Shown one piece after another: positions 8,371 through 17,200 of a DNA stretch of 52,408 bases. Position 1 is the first letter of the stretch; every line of letters begins with the position of its first letter. This stretch comes from Hymenobacter persicinus (GTDB lineage: Bacteria > Bacteroidota > Bacteroidia > Cytophagales > Hymenobacteraceae): NCBI RefSeq assembly GCF_004167665.1, contig NZ_SEWE01000035.1, positions 1-52,408 of the forward strand. Reading direction: 5' to 3'. The notes below the pieces were generated by a model. That model made no database searches, was not told the DNA's origin, and was given only the letters and a program-made list of their open reading frames with translations. The translations under genes were made by a program, and so were the position numbers.

Positions 8371-8412
8371 CAAACCGCCCCGGCTGCTTCGTAGGCAACC
8401 GGGGCGGCTGAT
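8371..8412 (-). terminator. Terminator-like hairpin after the nuclease gene
   Basis: A 9-bp stem CCGCCCCGG/CCGGGGCGG with a 15-base loop lies 24 bp after the nuclease stop on the minus strand. The T-tract on that strand is short (TTTG); on the opposite strand a run of five T follows. Confidence 0.55.
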
Positions 8413-8435
8413 TTTTAGCGCTTAAGCCAGCGGGC

Positions 8436-9320
8436 TTAGTTGGTTGGGCCCGTATCGACGCGGGACTCAATCGTGCTCTGCACCGTCGACGACACGGCCG
8501 ACAGCAGGTTGTAGCCGGTGGCGGCCTCAATGGCGTCCACGGTGGTGCGGTAAGCGGCCCAGTCGGTGTTCACGGTCTGGGTATTGGGCGTGTTGATGGC
8601 AATAACGCGGGTGGAAGTCGTGACGCGGGCAGCGTCGCCGGTACCATTAGGCAGCACCACTACTACTTTCCAGCAGTTGCTGGGCACCGTGATTTTACCG
8701 CTGGCAATGGTAGTCGTGTAGCCATTCAGGCCGGTGCCGCCGGTGCCGTAGCTGCCGCAGATGATGTAAAGCTCATTGCCGGCATCGACGAGGGTGCGGC
8801 AGTAGTTTTCGAGGCCGGCCCAGGTGCGCTGGTTGTTGTTGGCAGCTTGGGGCATCATGTTCGTCATCAGGAACGTGGCCGAGTTGTCAGCCACCGAGCC
8901 GGTCCGGTCGGCGGAAGGGCAGTTGTGGCCCCGGTCGAAGCCCGAGCCGGTGTAGCTGCTGCTGGTGGCGCGGAACCAGCCGGTGGGCAGCGTAGCGTCG
9001 GAAGAGAAGTTGTCCTGCCGGGGCGTGGTGCCCAGCCAGGCGCTGCTCAGGTGCCAGCTCACCCAGTTCGGAATACCCCGGTCGCGGTGGTAGGATGCCG
9101 AATACTGGGTCTTGGAAAGCAGGTAGTTGGTGTAGTTGGCCGCGTCGGTGGTTGCTCCGCTCGGATTTCCCAGAGCAATGTTGCTGTCCCGGGTGGCGGT
9201 GGCGTCGGCGGTTTGCGCCACGACGTCCGGGCCGGGAGTCACATTTTCATCTTTGGCGCAGGATACGGCCAGGGAGCCGACCAAGCAGAAACTAAGTACG
9301 CGGTAAAGGGTACGCTTCAT
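8436..9320 (-). CDS. DNA/RNA non-specific endonuclease, lipoprotein
   Basis: 294 residues from ATG 9320 (MKRTLYRVLSF); upstream open-frame codons overlap the promoter region. The N-terminus is a lipoprotein signal with Cys21 after GSLAVS, so the enzyme is probably anchored to a membrane or the cell surface. The beta-beta-alpha-metal nuclease signature is complete: Asp129-Arg-Gly-His132 (FDRGHNCPSADRTGS), with His132 the general base, then TNMMPQAANNNQ with Asn163 as likely Mg ligand, then TWAGLENYCR. The NUC1/NucA family cleaves DNA and RNA without sequence preference; scavenging of extracellular nucleic acid is the likely role. A CACCTTTG element, one base off TAnnTTTG, lies at 9399-9406. 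Confidence 0.93.
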   Translation of the reverse strand: MKRTLYRVLSFCLVGSLAVSCAKDENVTPGPDVVAQTADATATRDSNIALGNPSGATTDAANYTNYLLSKTQYSASYHRDRGIPNWVSWHLSSAWLGTTPRQDNFSSDATLPTGWFRATSSSYTGSGFDRGHNCPSADRTGSVADNSATFLMTNMMPQAANNNQRTWAGLENYCRTLVDAGNELYIICGSYGTGGTGLNGYTTTIASGKITVPSNCWKVVVVLPNGTGDAARVTTSTRVIAINTPNTQTVNTDWAAYRTTVDAIEAATGYNLLSAVSSTVQSTIESRVDTGPTN

Positions 9321-9777
9321 ACAAAGGGGAATTTTGGTGAGAAAAGAGTGAGAGAAGGGTAAGCGGAGCGGTGCTGAAAAGCCCGGCGGAAACAGCTGCA
9401 AAGGTGGTACTCTGGTCAGACAAGCCTGTTACCGGAGTATTATCATTTGATGGCATTTTCCAAAGAACCTTTCGACCCTGACAAGGTTGAAAGAAAAGCT
9501 GGTATTAATAATATAATATTATGGCATTTATAGAAGCCCAACAGTGGCTATTCATCCCGGTTTCACCCAGTTCTGCCCAAGCCGGCCGAAGGCTGCCCAC
9601 CGCGGGAAAAGTTGCACTTTCGACCCGCAGGTCACCGGGGCGCTATTGTACTGCGCCGGTATGCTGCCTGCCTCTCTCGCACCTGATTACTAGCCTGAGC
9701 TACGACACGCAAAAAAACCCCACCAAACTGGTGGGGTCTTTCGCTTCTACTGCACTCTGTTTTCTTTTAAACCCGAC
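9321..9777. other. Intergenic region between two minus-strand genes
   Basis: About 450 bp. It holds the nuclease promoter region (CACCTTTG on the minus strand, 9399-9406), an AT-rich stretch around 9500-9525 and the terminator of the T9SS gene (9711-9737). No convincing gene was found. Confidence 0.5.
9711..9737 (-). terminator. Terminator of the three-repeat T9SS gene
   Basis: Minus strand: ACCCCACC, loop AGTTT, GGTGGGGT, then a run of T. Perfect 8-bp stem, 41 bp after the stop codon. Confidence 0.85.
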
Positions 9778-12003
9778 TTAATGCCCCGTCACAACCAAGC
9801 GCTGGGACGACAAATGGCGGCCGGTGGCATCGGTCAGCACGAGCAGGTAGAGGCCGGCGCGCAGGTTGCCGGTGCCCACCTGCAGCAGCTGGCCGGCGGC
9901 GGGCAGACTGTTTACTTGCTCTCCGTTCACCCCGTACAGGCGCACGGTCGTGCCCTTGGGCTGCTCCTGCAGCAGACGTACCCGCACTAGGTCGGAGGTA
10001 GTGGCCGGGTTCGGATATACCTGCATCTTCGAAGGCGAGTCGTTTCTGGGGCTGACGGCCACCACGGGGGAGAAGGACTCTTTGCCGTCGAAATCAACCT
10101 GCCGCAGGCGGTAGTACAGCACTGGGGCCAACTGCATGCCCGCCTCAGTGTCCTGGAACAGGTAGTTGTGCTGCTGGTTGCTGGTGCCCTGGGCGGCTAC
10201 CTGACCAATGGTGCGGAAGGTGCCATCAGCTGCCGTGGACCGCTCCACCACGAAATGGCTGCTGTTTCTTTCCGAAGCCGTGGTCCAGGTCAGGTTCACC
10301 ACCGACCCAAAGGCCCGGGCCTGGAAGCTCAGCAGCTCCACGGGCAGCGGGCCGGGGGCCGTAATAGTGGTCGGGAAGCCCGTGGGCCGGTCTTCGGCAA
10401 AGGCGTAATACACCCGGGTGCGGTCCAGCAGGCTCAACGTGTTATCGACTTCCAGCTCCACCCGGCTAAAGTTCTGCGTGGTCAGGAAGGACAGCTCCAC
10501 CCGGCCATCGGCCAGCAGGCCCTGGCTGATCAGGTTGGCGCCACTGGCCGTTTCGAGCAGCTGGTTGCCGTCTGGGCCGCCGTAGGTTTTGATGCGCAGG
10601 CCGCCCAGCAGCTGGGTGTTGAGCAGGCCGGTACCCTGGTTCAGGACCACGCCGGCCGTATTGCCGGCCAGGCCGGAGCCGTTCAAGCTTAGCCGCAGCG
10701 CCGTCGAGGTAATGCCGCCCAGCAGCCCGGTGCGAATTTCGGCGTAGTCGTTGGCGCCGGTGTTGGCATTGGCGGCCCGCTCGGGGTTTTCCACGTTGGC
10801 GCACAGCAGGCACAGCAGACCGTTGGAATACACTTCGTATTTGTCGCTGGCTGCCGTGAAGTTGGACAGCACCGGCGTTTCGTCGATAAACACCCGGGGC
10901 TCTAGCCCAAAGCCATAGTACACGCTCAGGTTGTCGAGCACGCTCAGCAGGCTGGTGCGGGTAATTTCCACCGTGTCGTACTCTTTAGTCGTGGCAAAGC
11001 TCACCTGCTGCTGACCGCCGGGCAGCACATTTAGCCGTAGCAGCGCCCCCCCGGTAGCCGACTCCTGCGCCACCCCGTTCTTATAGGTCGTGACGCGGAT
11101 GCCCTCCAAGGCGCTAACGTCGAGCAGGCTCTGGCTGCCCACCACGAAGCCCGCGAAGTAGCCCGCCGGGGCGAGCGCCTCCAGACGAGTGCGCAGCGTG
11201 GTCGGGCAGCTCAGGTTGGCCATCGTCCCGAACGTGGCGTGGTTGGTCAACGACAGGTCGGTGGCCCATTCCGGGTGGTCGACTTCGTTGTTGACGCACA
11301 CCGTAACCCCGTTTTTGATGACGGACGTACTGTAGTCGGTGCCGCTGACGGGCGTGGCGAAGCGCGTTACCAAGCCCTTGGCGGTGGTGTTGCGGTTCGA
11401 GTCGATGGCGTAGGCGTAGTGCACGTCGAGCTTGTAGCCCAGCGTGGCCAGGGAAGAAGTCACGATTTCAACCTGGTCGAAGGGCTTGTCGGTCACGAAC
11501 TCCAGCCGTACCCGCTCCCCGTTGCCTTCCAGAATCGTGTTGGCCAGCGTGGCACTAACCAGCATCTGCTGCTGGAACTGGGAGCTGGAGCCCACCTTCA
11601 GGTAGGTTCGCACGGCAATGCTGCCCGCCAGGTTCAGACCCAGCAGATTCAGCACGGCGCCGTGGCGGCTCACCACGACGCCCGCCCGATAGTAGGCGGG
11701 GGCCTGCTGGGCCAGATCCATGCGCAGGCCAATGCTGCTTGAGCCCAGCAGCAGTAGCGGGGCGTCGATGGTGGCGGCCGTTTCCAGGCTGGCGTCGGTG
11801 GCCAGCTCCGGATTCTGCACCGAGCCGTAGCACTTGGTGGTAAACAGCTCCGTGATGCAGGTCTGAATCACTTTGCTGGCATTGGGCGCGCCCGTGTTGG
11901 AATAAATGGGGGCACTAGTGGCCTGGGCCAGCTGAATGCTGAAGCCCCAGAATGCCAGCAGCAAAATGGAGCGAATGGCGCGAGAGTAAAGAATGGGTCT
12001 CAT
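9778..12003 (-). CDS. Large three-repeat cell-surface protein with T9SS sorting domain
   Basis: 741 residues. An N-terminal signal peptide (hydrophobic ILLLAFWGFSIQLAQA) is followed by three diverged repeats of about 180 residues. Each opens with a Cys-containing segment and a D/N-P-E motif (SVQNPELATD, EVDHPEWATD, NVENPERAAN) and ends in a sheet with K-x-Y/F-D-x-V-E-I followed by a YYAF/YYGF motif. Then comes a fibronectin-like segment (PLPVELLSFQARAFGSVVNL and TWTTASERNSSHFVVERS) and a type A T9SS sorting domain (VYPNPATTSDLVRVRLL, with a C-terminal LRAGLYLLVL). It is therefore predicted to be exported by the type IX system and displayed or released. The function of the repeats is not recognised. 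The promoter is a sigma-54 type (12052-12067) with paired upstream sites. Confidence 0.88.
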   Translation of the reverse strand: MRPILYSRAIRSILLLAFWGFSIQLAQATSAPIYSNTGAPNASKVIQTCITELFTTKCYGSVQNPELATDASLETAATIDAPLLLLGSSSIGLRMDLAQQAPAYYRAGVVVSRHGAVLNLLGLNLAGSIAVRTYLKVGSSSQFQQQMLVSATLANTILEGNGERVRLEFVTDKPFDQVEIVTSSLATLGYKLDVHYAYAIDSNRNTTAKGLVTRFATPVSGTDYSTSVIKNGVTVCVNNEVDHPEWATDLSLTNHATFGTMANLSCPTTLRTRLEALAPAGYFAGFVVGSQSLLDVSALEGIRVTTYKNGVAQESATGGALLRLNVLPGGQQQVSFATTKEYDTVEITRTSLLSVLDNLSVYYGFGLEPRVFIDETPVLSNFTAASDKYEVYSNGLLCLLCANVENPERAANANTGANDYAEIRTGLLGGITSTALRLSLNGSGLAGNTAGVVLNQGTGLLNTQLLGGLRIKTYGGPDGNQLLETASGANLISQGLLADGRVELSFLTTQNFSRVELEVDNTLSLLDRTRVYYAFAEDRPTGFPTTITAPGPLPVELLSFQARAFGSVVNLTWTTASERNSSHFVVERSTAADGTFRTIGQVAAQGTSNQQHNYLFQDTEAGMQLAPVLYYRLRQVDFDGKESFSPVVAVSPRNDSPSKMQVYPNPATTSDLVRVRLLQEQPKGTTVRLYGVNGEQVNSLPAAGQLLQVGTGNLRAGLYLLVLTDATGRHLSSQRLVVTGH

Positions 12004-12051
12004 ACTGTAAGAGGTTAAGCCGGCGCACGCACGACGGAATAACCCGGACTA

Positions 12052-12067
12052 TGCAAGCCGCCGGCCA
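12052..12067 (-). promoter_or_regulatory. Sigma-54 (-24/-12) promoter of the T9SS gene
   Basis: On the minus strand TGGCCGGCGGCTTGCA has GG and GC exactly 12 bp apart and TTGCA at -12, matching TGGCAC-N5-TTGCA in the essential positions. Predicted transcription start is about 12041, 38 bp before the ATG. Two activator-like palindromes centre near -99 and -119. Confidence 0.7.
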
Positions 12068-12133
12068 TCCCTAAAATGGATTTACACACCTCTACCAATC
12101 AGCCACTTACCCCCAGCCGCCGCTTTCAACATC

Positions 12134-12166
12134 TCCCTAACCGGGATTTATATTCCTATTCTGGGA
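12134..12166. promoter_or_regulatory. Paired 13-bp palindromes upstream of the T9SS gene
   Basis: TCCCTAACCGGGA (12134-12146) and TCCTATTCTGGGA (12154-12166) share the pattern TCCY-N5-GGGA and start 20 bp apart, so they lie on nearly the same helix face. Position and layout suit an upstream activating sequence for a sigma-54 activator. A second pair with the same spacing is at 12604-12636. Confidence 0.65.
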
Positions 12167-12603
12167 ATCGTTGAAATTTCCGCTGCGGACGGTGAAGCCT
12201 ACTTGTTGTGCCCTGCCGCTTTGATAGAATTCTGCTTTGAACCGCTTTAAACACGGTTTTTTCGGCTTTCTCATTTTTAGACAACCTTCCCCGTAAAAAG
12301 CTATCTAGGGCCCGCCCGAGAAGTAGGATTAGCGGAAGAATTGCCAGAAAAAAATTTTGGCTGAAGCAAACCGGGAGAACAGGTAAGCAGCCTTGATTTA
12401 GCTTTCTTCAGTTCCACCAAGTCTGGGTCTCCCGAAACGGGCCAAGCCGGATAAATCATTTCAGCCAAGCCACTCACTTCTACTCACTCCACCAATTTCG
12501 CGCTTGTGTGTTGTACTAAATCAATTTAGCTTGATTTTGTATAAACATTATAGCAAACAACTGCATTTCAGCTTGTTAAACAATGTTCGACAATATTTTA
12601 CCG
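12167..12603. other. AT-rich intergenic DNA between the two palindrome pairs
   Basis: About 440 bp with low GC. A 64-codon open frame (12504-12698) runs through it and through the second palindrome pair; it is not convincing as a gene. No sigma-54 promoter pattern was found on either strand here. Confidence 0.4.
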
Positions 12604-12636
12604 TCCCATTCTGGGACAAAAAATCCCGATTTGGGA
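12604..12636. promoter_or_regulatory. Paired 13-bp palindromes upstream of the response regulator gene
   Basis: TCCCATTCTGGGA (12604-12616, within the 15-bp palindrome GTCCCA-TTC-TGGGAC) and TCCCGATTTGGGA (12624-12636). The two sites start 20 bp apart, the same as the pair in front of the T9SS gene. They end about 170 bp before the regulator ATG (12808), which suggests autoregulation. Confidence 0.65.
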
Positions 12637-12807
12637 ATTTTTGGCAAACCCCGTATTTAGGTCTATACTCGCACTTCGGGTGGTTTTTGCCTTCCTGAAA
12701 AAGCCAGAATCCGCCGGAGAAGAATATAATCCGTCTGTATCAGCAACCCTTCCCGCTCTGCAACGGATTATACTGTTCAGCGCACCTGTTTTCATCTTTA
12801 GTTGCTC

Positions 12808-14181
12808 ATGCCGGACTCTACCTCCTTTCTTATATTTATCGTTGAAGATAACGCCTGGTACGGAGAGCTGCTCGAGTACCGCCTGTCCCAGAATCCGGAC
12901 TACGCGGTTCGGCGCTTCACGACGGCCAAGGCCTGCCTCGATAACCTGACCGACAAACCCCACCTTATCACGCTCGACTACACCCTGCCCGACGGCAAGG
13001 GCGACGAGGTGCTGAAGGCCATCAAAGACAAGCTGCCGGAAGTGGCGGTTATCGTCATTTCCGGCCAGGAAGACGTGCGCACGGCCATTGCTCTGCTGCG
13101 GCAGGGCGCTTACGACTACCTGGTAAAAGACGAGGAAACTGCCGACCGCCTCTGGAATGCCGCCGGCAACGTGCACCAGCAGCTGCTCTTACGGCGGGAA
13201 AACCGGCGGCTGCGGCAACAGATCGGGCAGAAATACGACCTGCAGCAGCCCATCCTGGGCGAGAGTCCCCAGATTCAGCAGCTTTCCACCCTGATCGACA
13301 AGGCCGCCCGCGCCAACATCTCGGTGTCCATCAGCGGGGAAACAGGCACCGGCAAGGAGCTGGTAGCCAAAGCCATCCACTTCCGCTCCGACCGCCGCGA
13401 CGGTCCGTTCGTGGCCGTCAACGTGGCGGCCATCCCGCGGGAGCTGCTGGAAAGTGAGCTGTTCGGCCACGAAAAAGGAGCCTTCACCGGGGCCGTCAGC
13501 CGGCGGGTGGGCCGGTTCGAAGAAGCCAACAAGGGTACCCTGTTTCTGGATGAAATTGCCGAGCTTGACCTGAGCCTGCAGGCCAAACTACTACGGGTGC
13601 TTCAGGAGCGCGAAGTAAGCCGGATCGGCAGCAACACGGCCATCCCGTTCGACGCCCGCCTGATGGTGGCAACCCACCGCAACCTGCTGCTGGAAGTGCA
13701 GGAAGGCCGCTTCCGGGAAGATCTGTACTACCGCCTGCTGGGGCTGCCCATTACTCTGCCGCCCCTGCGCGAGCGGGGCCACGACGTGCTGCTGCTGGCC
13801 AACACGTTTCTGCACGACTTCTGCCACGGCAACAGCATGGTGGTCTGCAAAATCTCGGATGCGGCCCAGCAGCTGCTGCTTCAGTACCACTTTCCTGGCA
13901 ACGTGCGCGAGTTAAAGGCCGTGATGGAGCTGGCGGCCGTGCTGGCCGAGGGCGACCAGATTCAGCCCCAGGATTTGTCGTTGCGCGGTAATTCGCAGGG
14001 GGGCCTCGGCCTGGCCGAAACCCTGGCCGGCGACGACTCCCTCAAGGCCCAGACCGCCGCCATCATCCAGCGCTACCTCGATGCCTACAAGGGCAACATC
14101 GTGCAGGTGGCGGCCAAGCTCCAGATTGGGAAATCGACCATCTACCGGATGCTTCAGAACAACGAAATCCGCATCAACTGA
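12808..14181 (+). CDS. Sigma-54-dependent response regulator (NtrC family)
   Basis: 457 residues from ATG 12808 (MPDSTSFLIFIVEDN). Domain order: receiver domain 1-120 with acidic pair ED and phospho-acceptor Asp57 (TLDYTLPDG); AAA+ domain about 145-385 with Walker A GETGTGKE, the sigma-54 contact loop ESELFGHEKGAFTGA, Walker B GTLFLDEIAEL and an R-finger region; C-terminal Fis-type helix-turn-helix (NIVQVAAKLQIGKSTIYRML). It remodels sigma-54 RNA polymerase after phosphorylation. The hybrid kinase gene starts 21 bp downstream, so the pair is an operon. Paired palindromes lie upstream of this gene and of the T9SS gene, making both likely targets. Confidence 0.93.
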   Translation: MPDSTSFLIFIVEDNAWYGELLEYRLSQNPDYAVRRFTTAKACLDNLTDKPHLITLDYTLPDGKGDEVLKAIKDKLPEVAVIVISGQEDVRTAIALLRQGAYDYLVKDEETADRLWNAAGNVHQQLLLRRENRRLRQQIGQKYDLQQPILGESPQIQQLSTLIDKAARANISVSISGETGTGKELVAKAIHFRSDRRDGPFVAVNVAAIPRELLESELFGHEKGAFTGAVSRRVGRFEEANKGTLFLDEIAELDLSLQAKLLRVLQEREVSRIGSNTAIPFDARLMVATHRNLLLEVQEGRFREDLYYRLLGLPITLPPLRERGHDVLLLANTFLHDFCHGNSMVVCKISDAAQQLLLQYHFPGNVRELKAVMELAAVLAEGDQIQPQDLSLRGNSQGGLGLAETLAGDDSLKAQTAAIIQRYLDAYKGNIVQVAAKLQIGKSTIYRMLQNNEIRIN

Positions 14182-14202
14182 TTTGCTCCCCAGCCCGGCA
14201 GT

Positions 14203-17200
14203 ATGACTACCATTGGCTATCGACATCTGCAGCGGCAACTCCGGCAGGCCCGCCGCGCGCAGGCCGCAGCCCAGCTGGAGTTGCAGACCCTGCAAGAGCA
14301 GATAGCCCGGCAGCGGGCCGCCGCCGCCGACCAGGCGTCGGCGCTGCTGCAAACCATGCCCACGGCCCTGCTGGCGGCCAACCAGCTCGGACAGGTGACG
14401 CTGATCAACCAACGCCTGTGCACCCTGCTGGGTTTGCCCGGCGCCCCGGCCACTTACCTGGGCCAGTCTTGGGCGGCCGTGCTAACCCAGGGCACTATCC
14501 GTTTCCGCGACGAGCCGGCTGCCCGGGCCCGGACCGAAGCGCTGGTAGCGGCTGGGCAGCGCGTGCGGGGCGAGTTGTACGAGCTAGACAACGGCACCGT
14601 GCTCCAACAGGAATACCTGCCTGTGGGGCAGGAAGGCCAAACCGTGCTACACCTGTGGAGCTACGAGGACGTCACCCAGCAGCAGCAGCAGCAGGGGCAC
14701 ATCCACGAATTGTCGCGCCTGACGGAGCTGAACCCCAACCCGGTGATGCGCTGCGACCGGCACGTGCAGGTGTTTTACGCCAACCCCGCCGGCCGGCGCC
14801 TGCTCAACTTGCTGGCTCAAACCCACGAGCGGGAAAGCCGGGAGTTTCTGGGGCACGAAATCCGGTTGGCCCTGGAAGAAAGGCAAACCCGCCGCAGTGA
14901 GCGGCACCTCGACGGCAGCTTCTACCTCTGGACCGTGGTACCGTCGGTGCCCGACGACCAGTGCACGATTTACCTGACCGACATCACGGCCCGGCGGCGG
15001 GTGGAAGTGGAGCTCCGGCGTCAGCAGCTCTTCACCCAGCGCATCAACGACACGGTGCCCACGCTGGTCTTCGTCTTCGACCTGGAAACGCTGAGCATTT
15101 CGCACTGCAACAACCAGTGCCAGGCCCTGCTGGGCTATTCCGAAGCCGAGGTTATTGCGGCCGGCGCCCAGATTTTGCCCCGCATTATGACCGCCGCCGA
15201 CTGGCAGCTGTGGCAAAGTCAGATTCCGCGCCTCAAGGCCATGCCCGACGGCCAGACTCACATTTCGGAGTACAAGGCCCGGCACCGGGACGGCTCCTGG
15301 CGGTGGCTGCACATCAAAAGCACGCCCTTCACCCGGCGGGCCAACGGCATGGTACAGCAGCTGGTGGTGGTGGGCGAAGACGTGACCAACCGGCGCGTTA
15401 TTGAGGAAGAGCTGCGCCAGAGCCGCCTGTTCGTGGAGCGCGTGGCCAACACGGTACCCAACCTAATTTATATCTACGACATTCAGCAGCACCGCAACGT
15501 GTACTGCAACCGCTACATCGAAACCGTGCTGGGCTACTCCGCCGCCGAGCTGCAGGCCATGGGGCAGTCGATGCTGACGCTGCTCATGCCCGAGCACGAG
15601 TCCAGCCGCCTGCGGGAGCACTTCGTGCAGGTGGGCCAGCTGGCCGACGGCCAGACGGCTGATATTGAGTACCACCTCTACCACCGCAACGGCTCGGTGC
15701 GCTGGCTGCGGGTGAGCCACACGCCTTTCGAGCGGGATGCCGCCGGGCAGGTGCGGCTGGTGGTGGGTGCGGCCGAGGATATTACCAACTGGAAGCTAGC
15801 CGAAGAGCAGCGGCGTTCGGCCAACCGGCGCCTGTCGGAGCAGAACCGCCTGTTTCGCCAGGTTATCGACGCCACGCCCCACCTGATTTACCTCAAAGAC
15901 CGCAACGGCCGCTACCTGCTGGCCAACCAGGCTACGGCCGAGCTTTACGGCCTGAGCGTGGAGCAGGTGCTCCAGACCCCGCCGGAGCAGCTGCCCGCCT
16001 CCGCAGCCGACATGAGCAGCTACATCGAGGCCGACCAGCGCGTTATCGATACCCGCCAGGAAATTGCGGCCGAGAAAACCTATACCCGTCCCAATGGCGA
16101 GGTGGTCTGGTTTTACAGCGTGAAGCGCCCCTTCGTGCTGGCCGACGGCACCGTGCAGGTGCTGGGTATCGACAGCAACATCACCGAGCTCAAGGGCACC
16201 CAGCTGGCGTTGCGCGGGGCCAAGGACGCGGCCGAGGAAAATGCCCGGGTGAAGCAGGACTTTCTGGCCAACATGAGCCACGAAATCCGCACGCCCATGA
16301 ACGGGATTCTGGGCCTGGCCGGGCTGCTGTCCAAAACCCCGCTCGATGAGCAGCAGGGCCAGTACCTGAGCCACATCCGGCACTCGGCCGAGCAGCTGCT
16401 GGTGGTCATCAACGATATTCTGGCCATGACCCAGATCAGCGCCGGCAAGCTGCGGCTCGAAAACACGCCTTTCGAGCTGCGGGAGGTGTTGCGGGCCTGC
16501 CACCAATTGCTGCTGCCCCGGGCCGCCGAGAAGGGCATTGGCCTGGAGCTGGAGCTGCCCCTGCCCTCCCAGGCCACCACCGTGCTCGGCGACCCGTACC
16601 GCCTGCGCCAGGTGCTGCTCAACCTACTCAGCAACGCCGTCAAGTTTACCGAGCACGGCACCGTGCGCCTGAGCTGCCAGCGCCTGACCGAGTCCGACGA
16701 AAAACCCATCTTCCACTTCACCGTCAGCGACACCGGCATTGGCATTCCGGCCCACCAGCTGGGGCGCATCTTCGAATCCTTCACCCAGGCGTCGGCCAGC
16801 ACGGCCCGCGAATACGGCGGTTCGGGCCTAGGGCTAAGCATTTCTCACGAACTGGTTCAGCTGCTGGGCGGCGAAATCGTGGTGGAAAGCCAACCGGGCG
16901 TGGGCACCTCGTTCCAGTTTGATTTGCCCTTCGGCCCGGCCGAAACAACCGAAATTCCGGTGGTGGCCCGCGAAACCGCGCCCAACTACCGCAGCCTGGG
17001 TGCCCGGCGGGCCTTGCTGGCCGAAGACAACGCCGTAAACCAGTTTCTGGTCAAAACCCTGCTCAACAGCTGGGGCTTCCACGTCGATACGGCCACCACC
17101 GGTCCGGAGGCCCTCAACTGCTTCCGCCAGAATCCCTACGACGTGGTGCTGATGGACATTCAGATGCCGGGCATGGACGGAGTGGAGGCCACTCAGCAGC

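Noticed and set aside
9521..9781. An 86-codon plus-strand frame in the gap after the nuclease gene
   Set aside because: It reads through the terminator of the T9SS gene and shows no protein-like features.
12504..12698. A 64-codon plus-strand frame in front of the sigma-54 regulator
   Set aside because: It runs through the operator palindromes and has no recognisable protein features.
12640..12800. A sigma-54 promoter for the regulator gene
   Set aside because: The nearest GG/GC pair (in GGGTGGTTTTTGC) is 11 rather than 12 bp apart and lacks other consensus bases.
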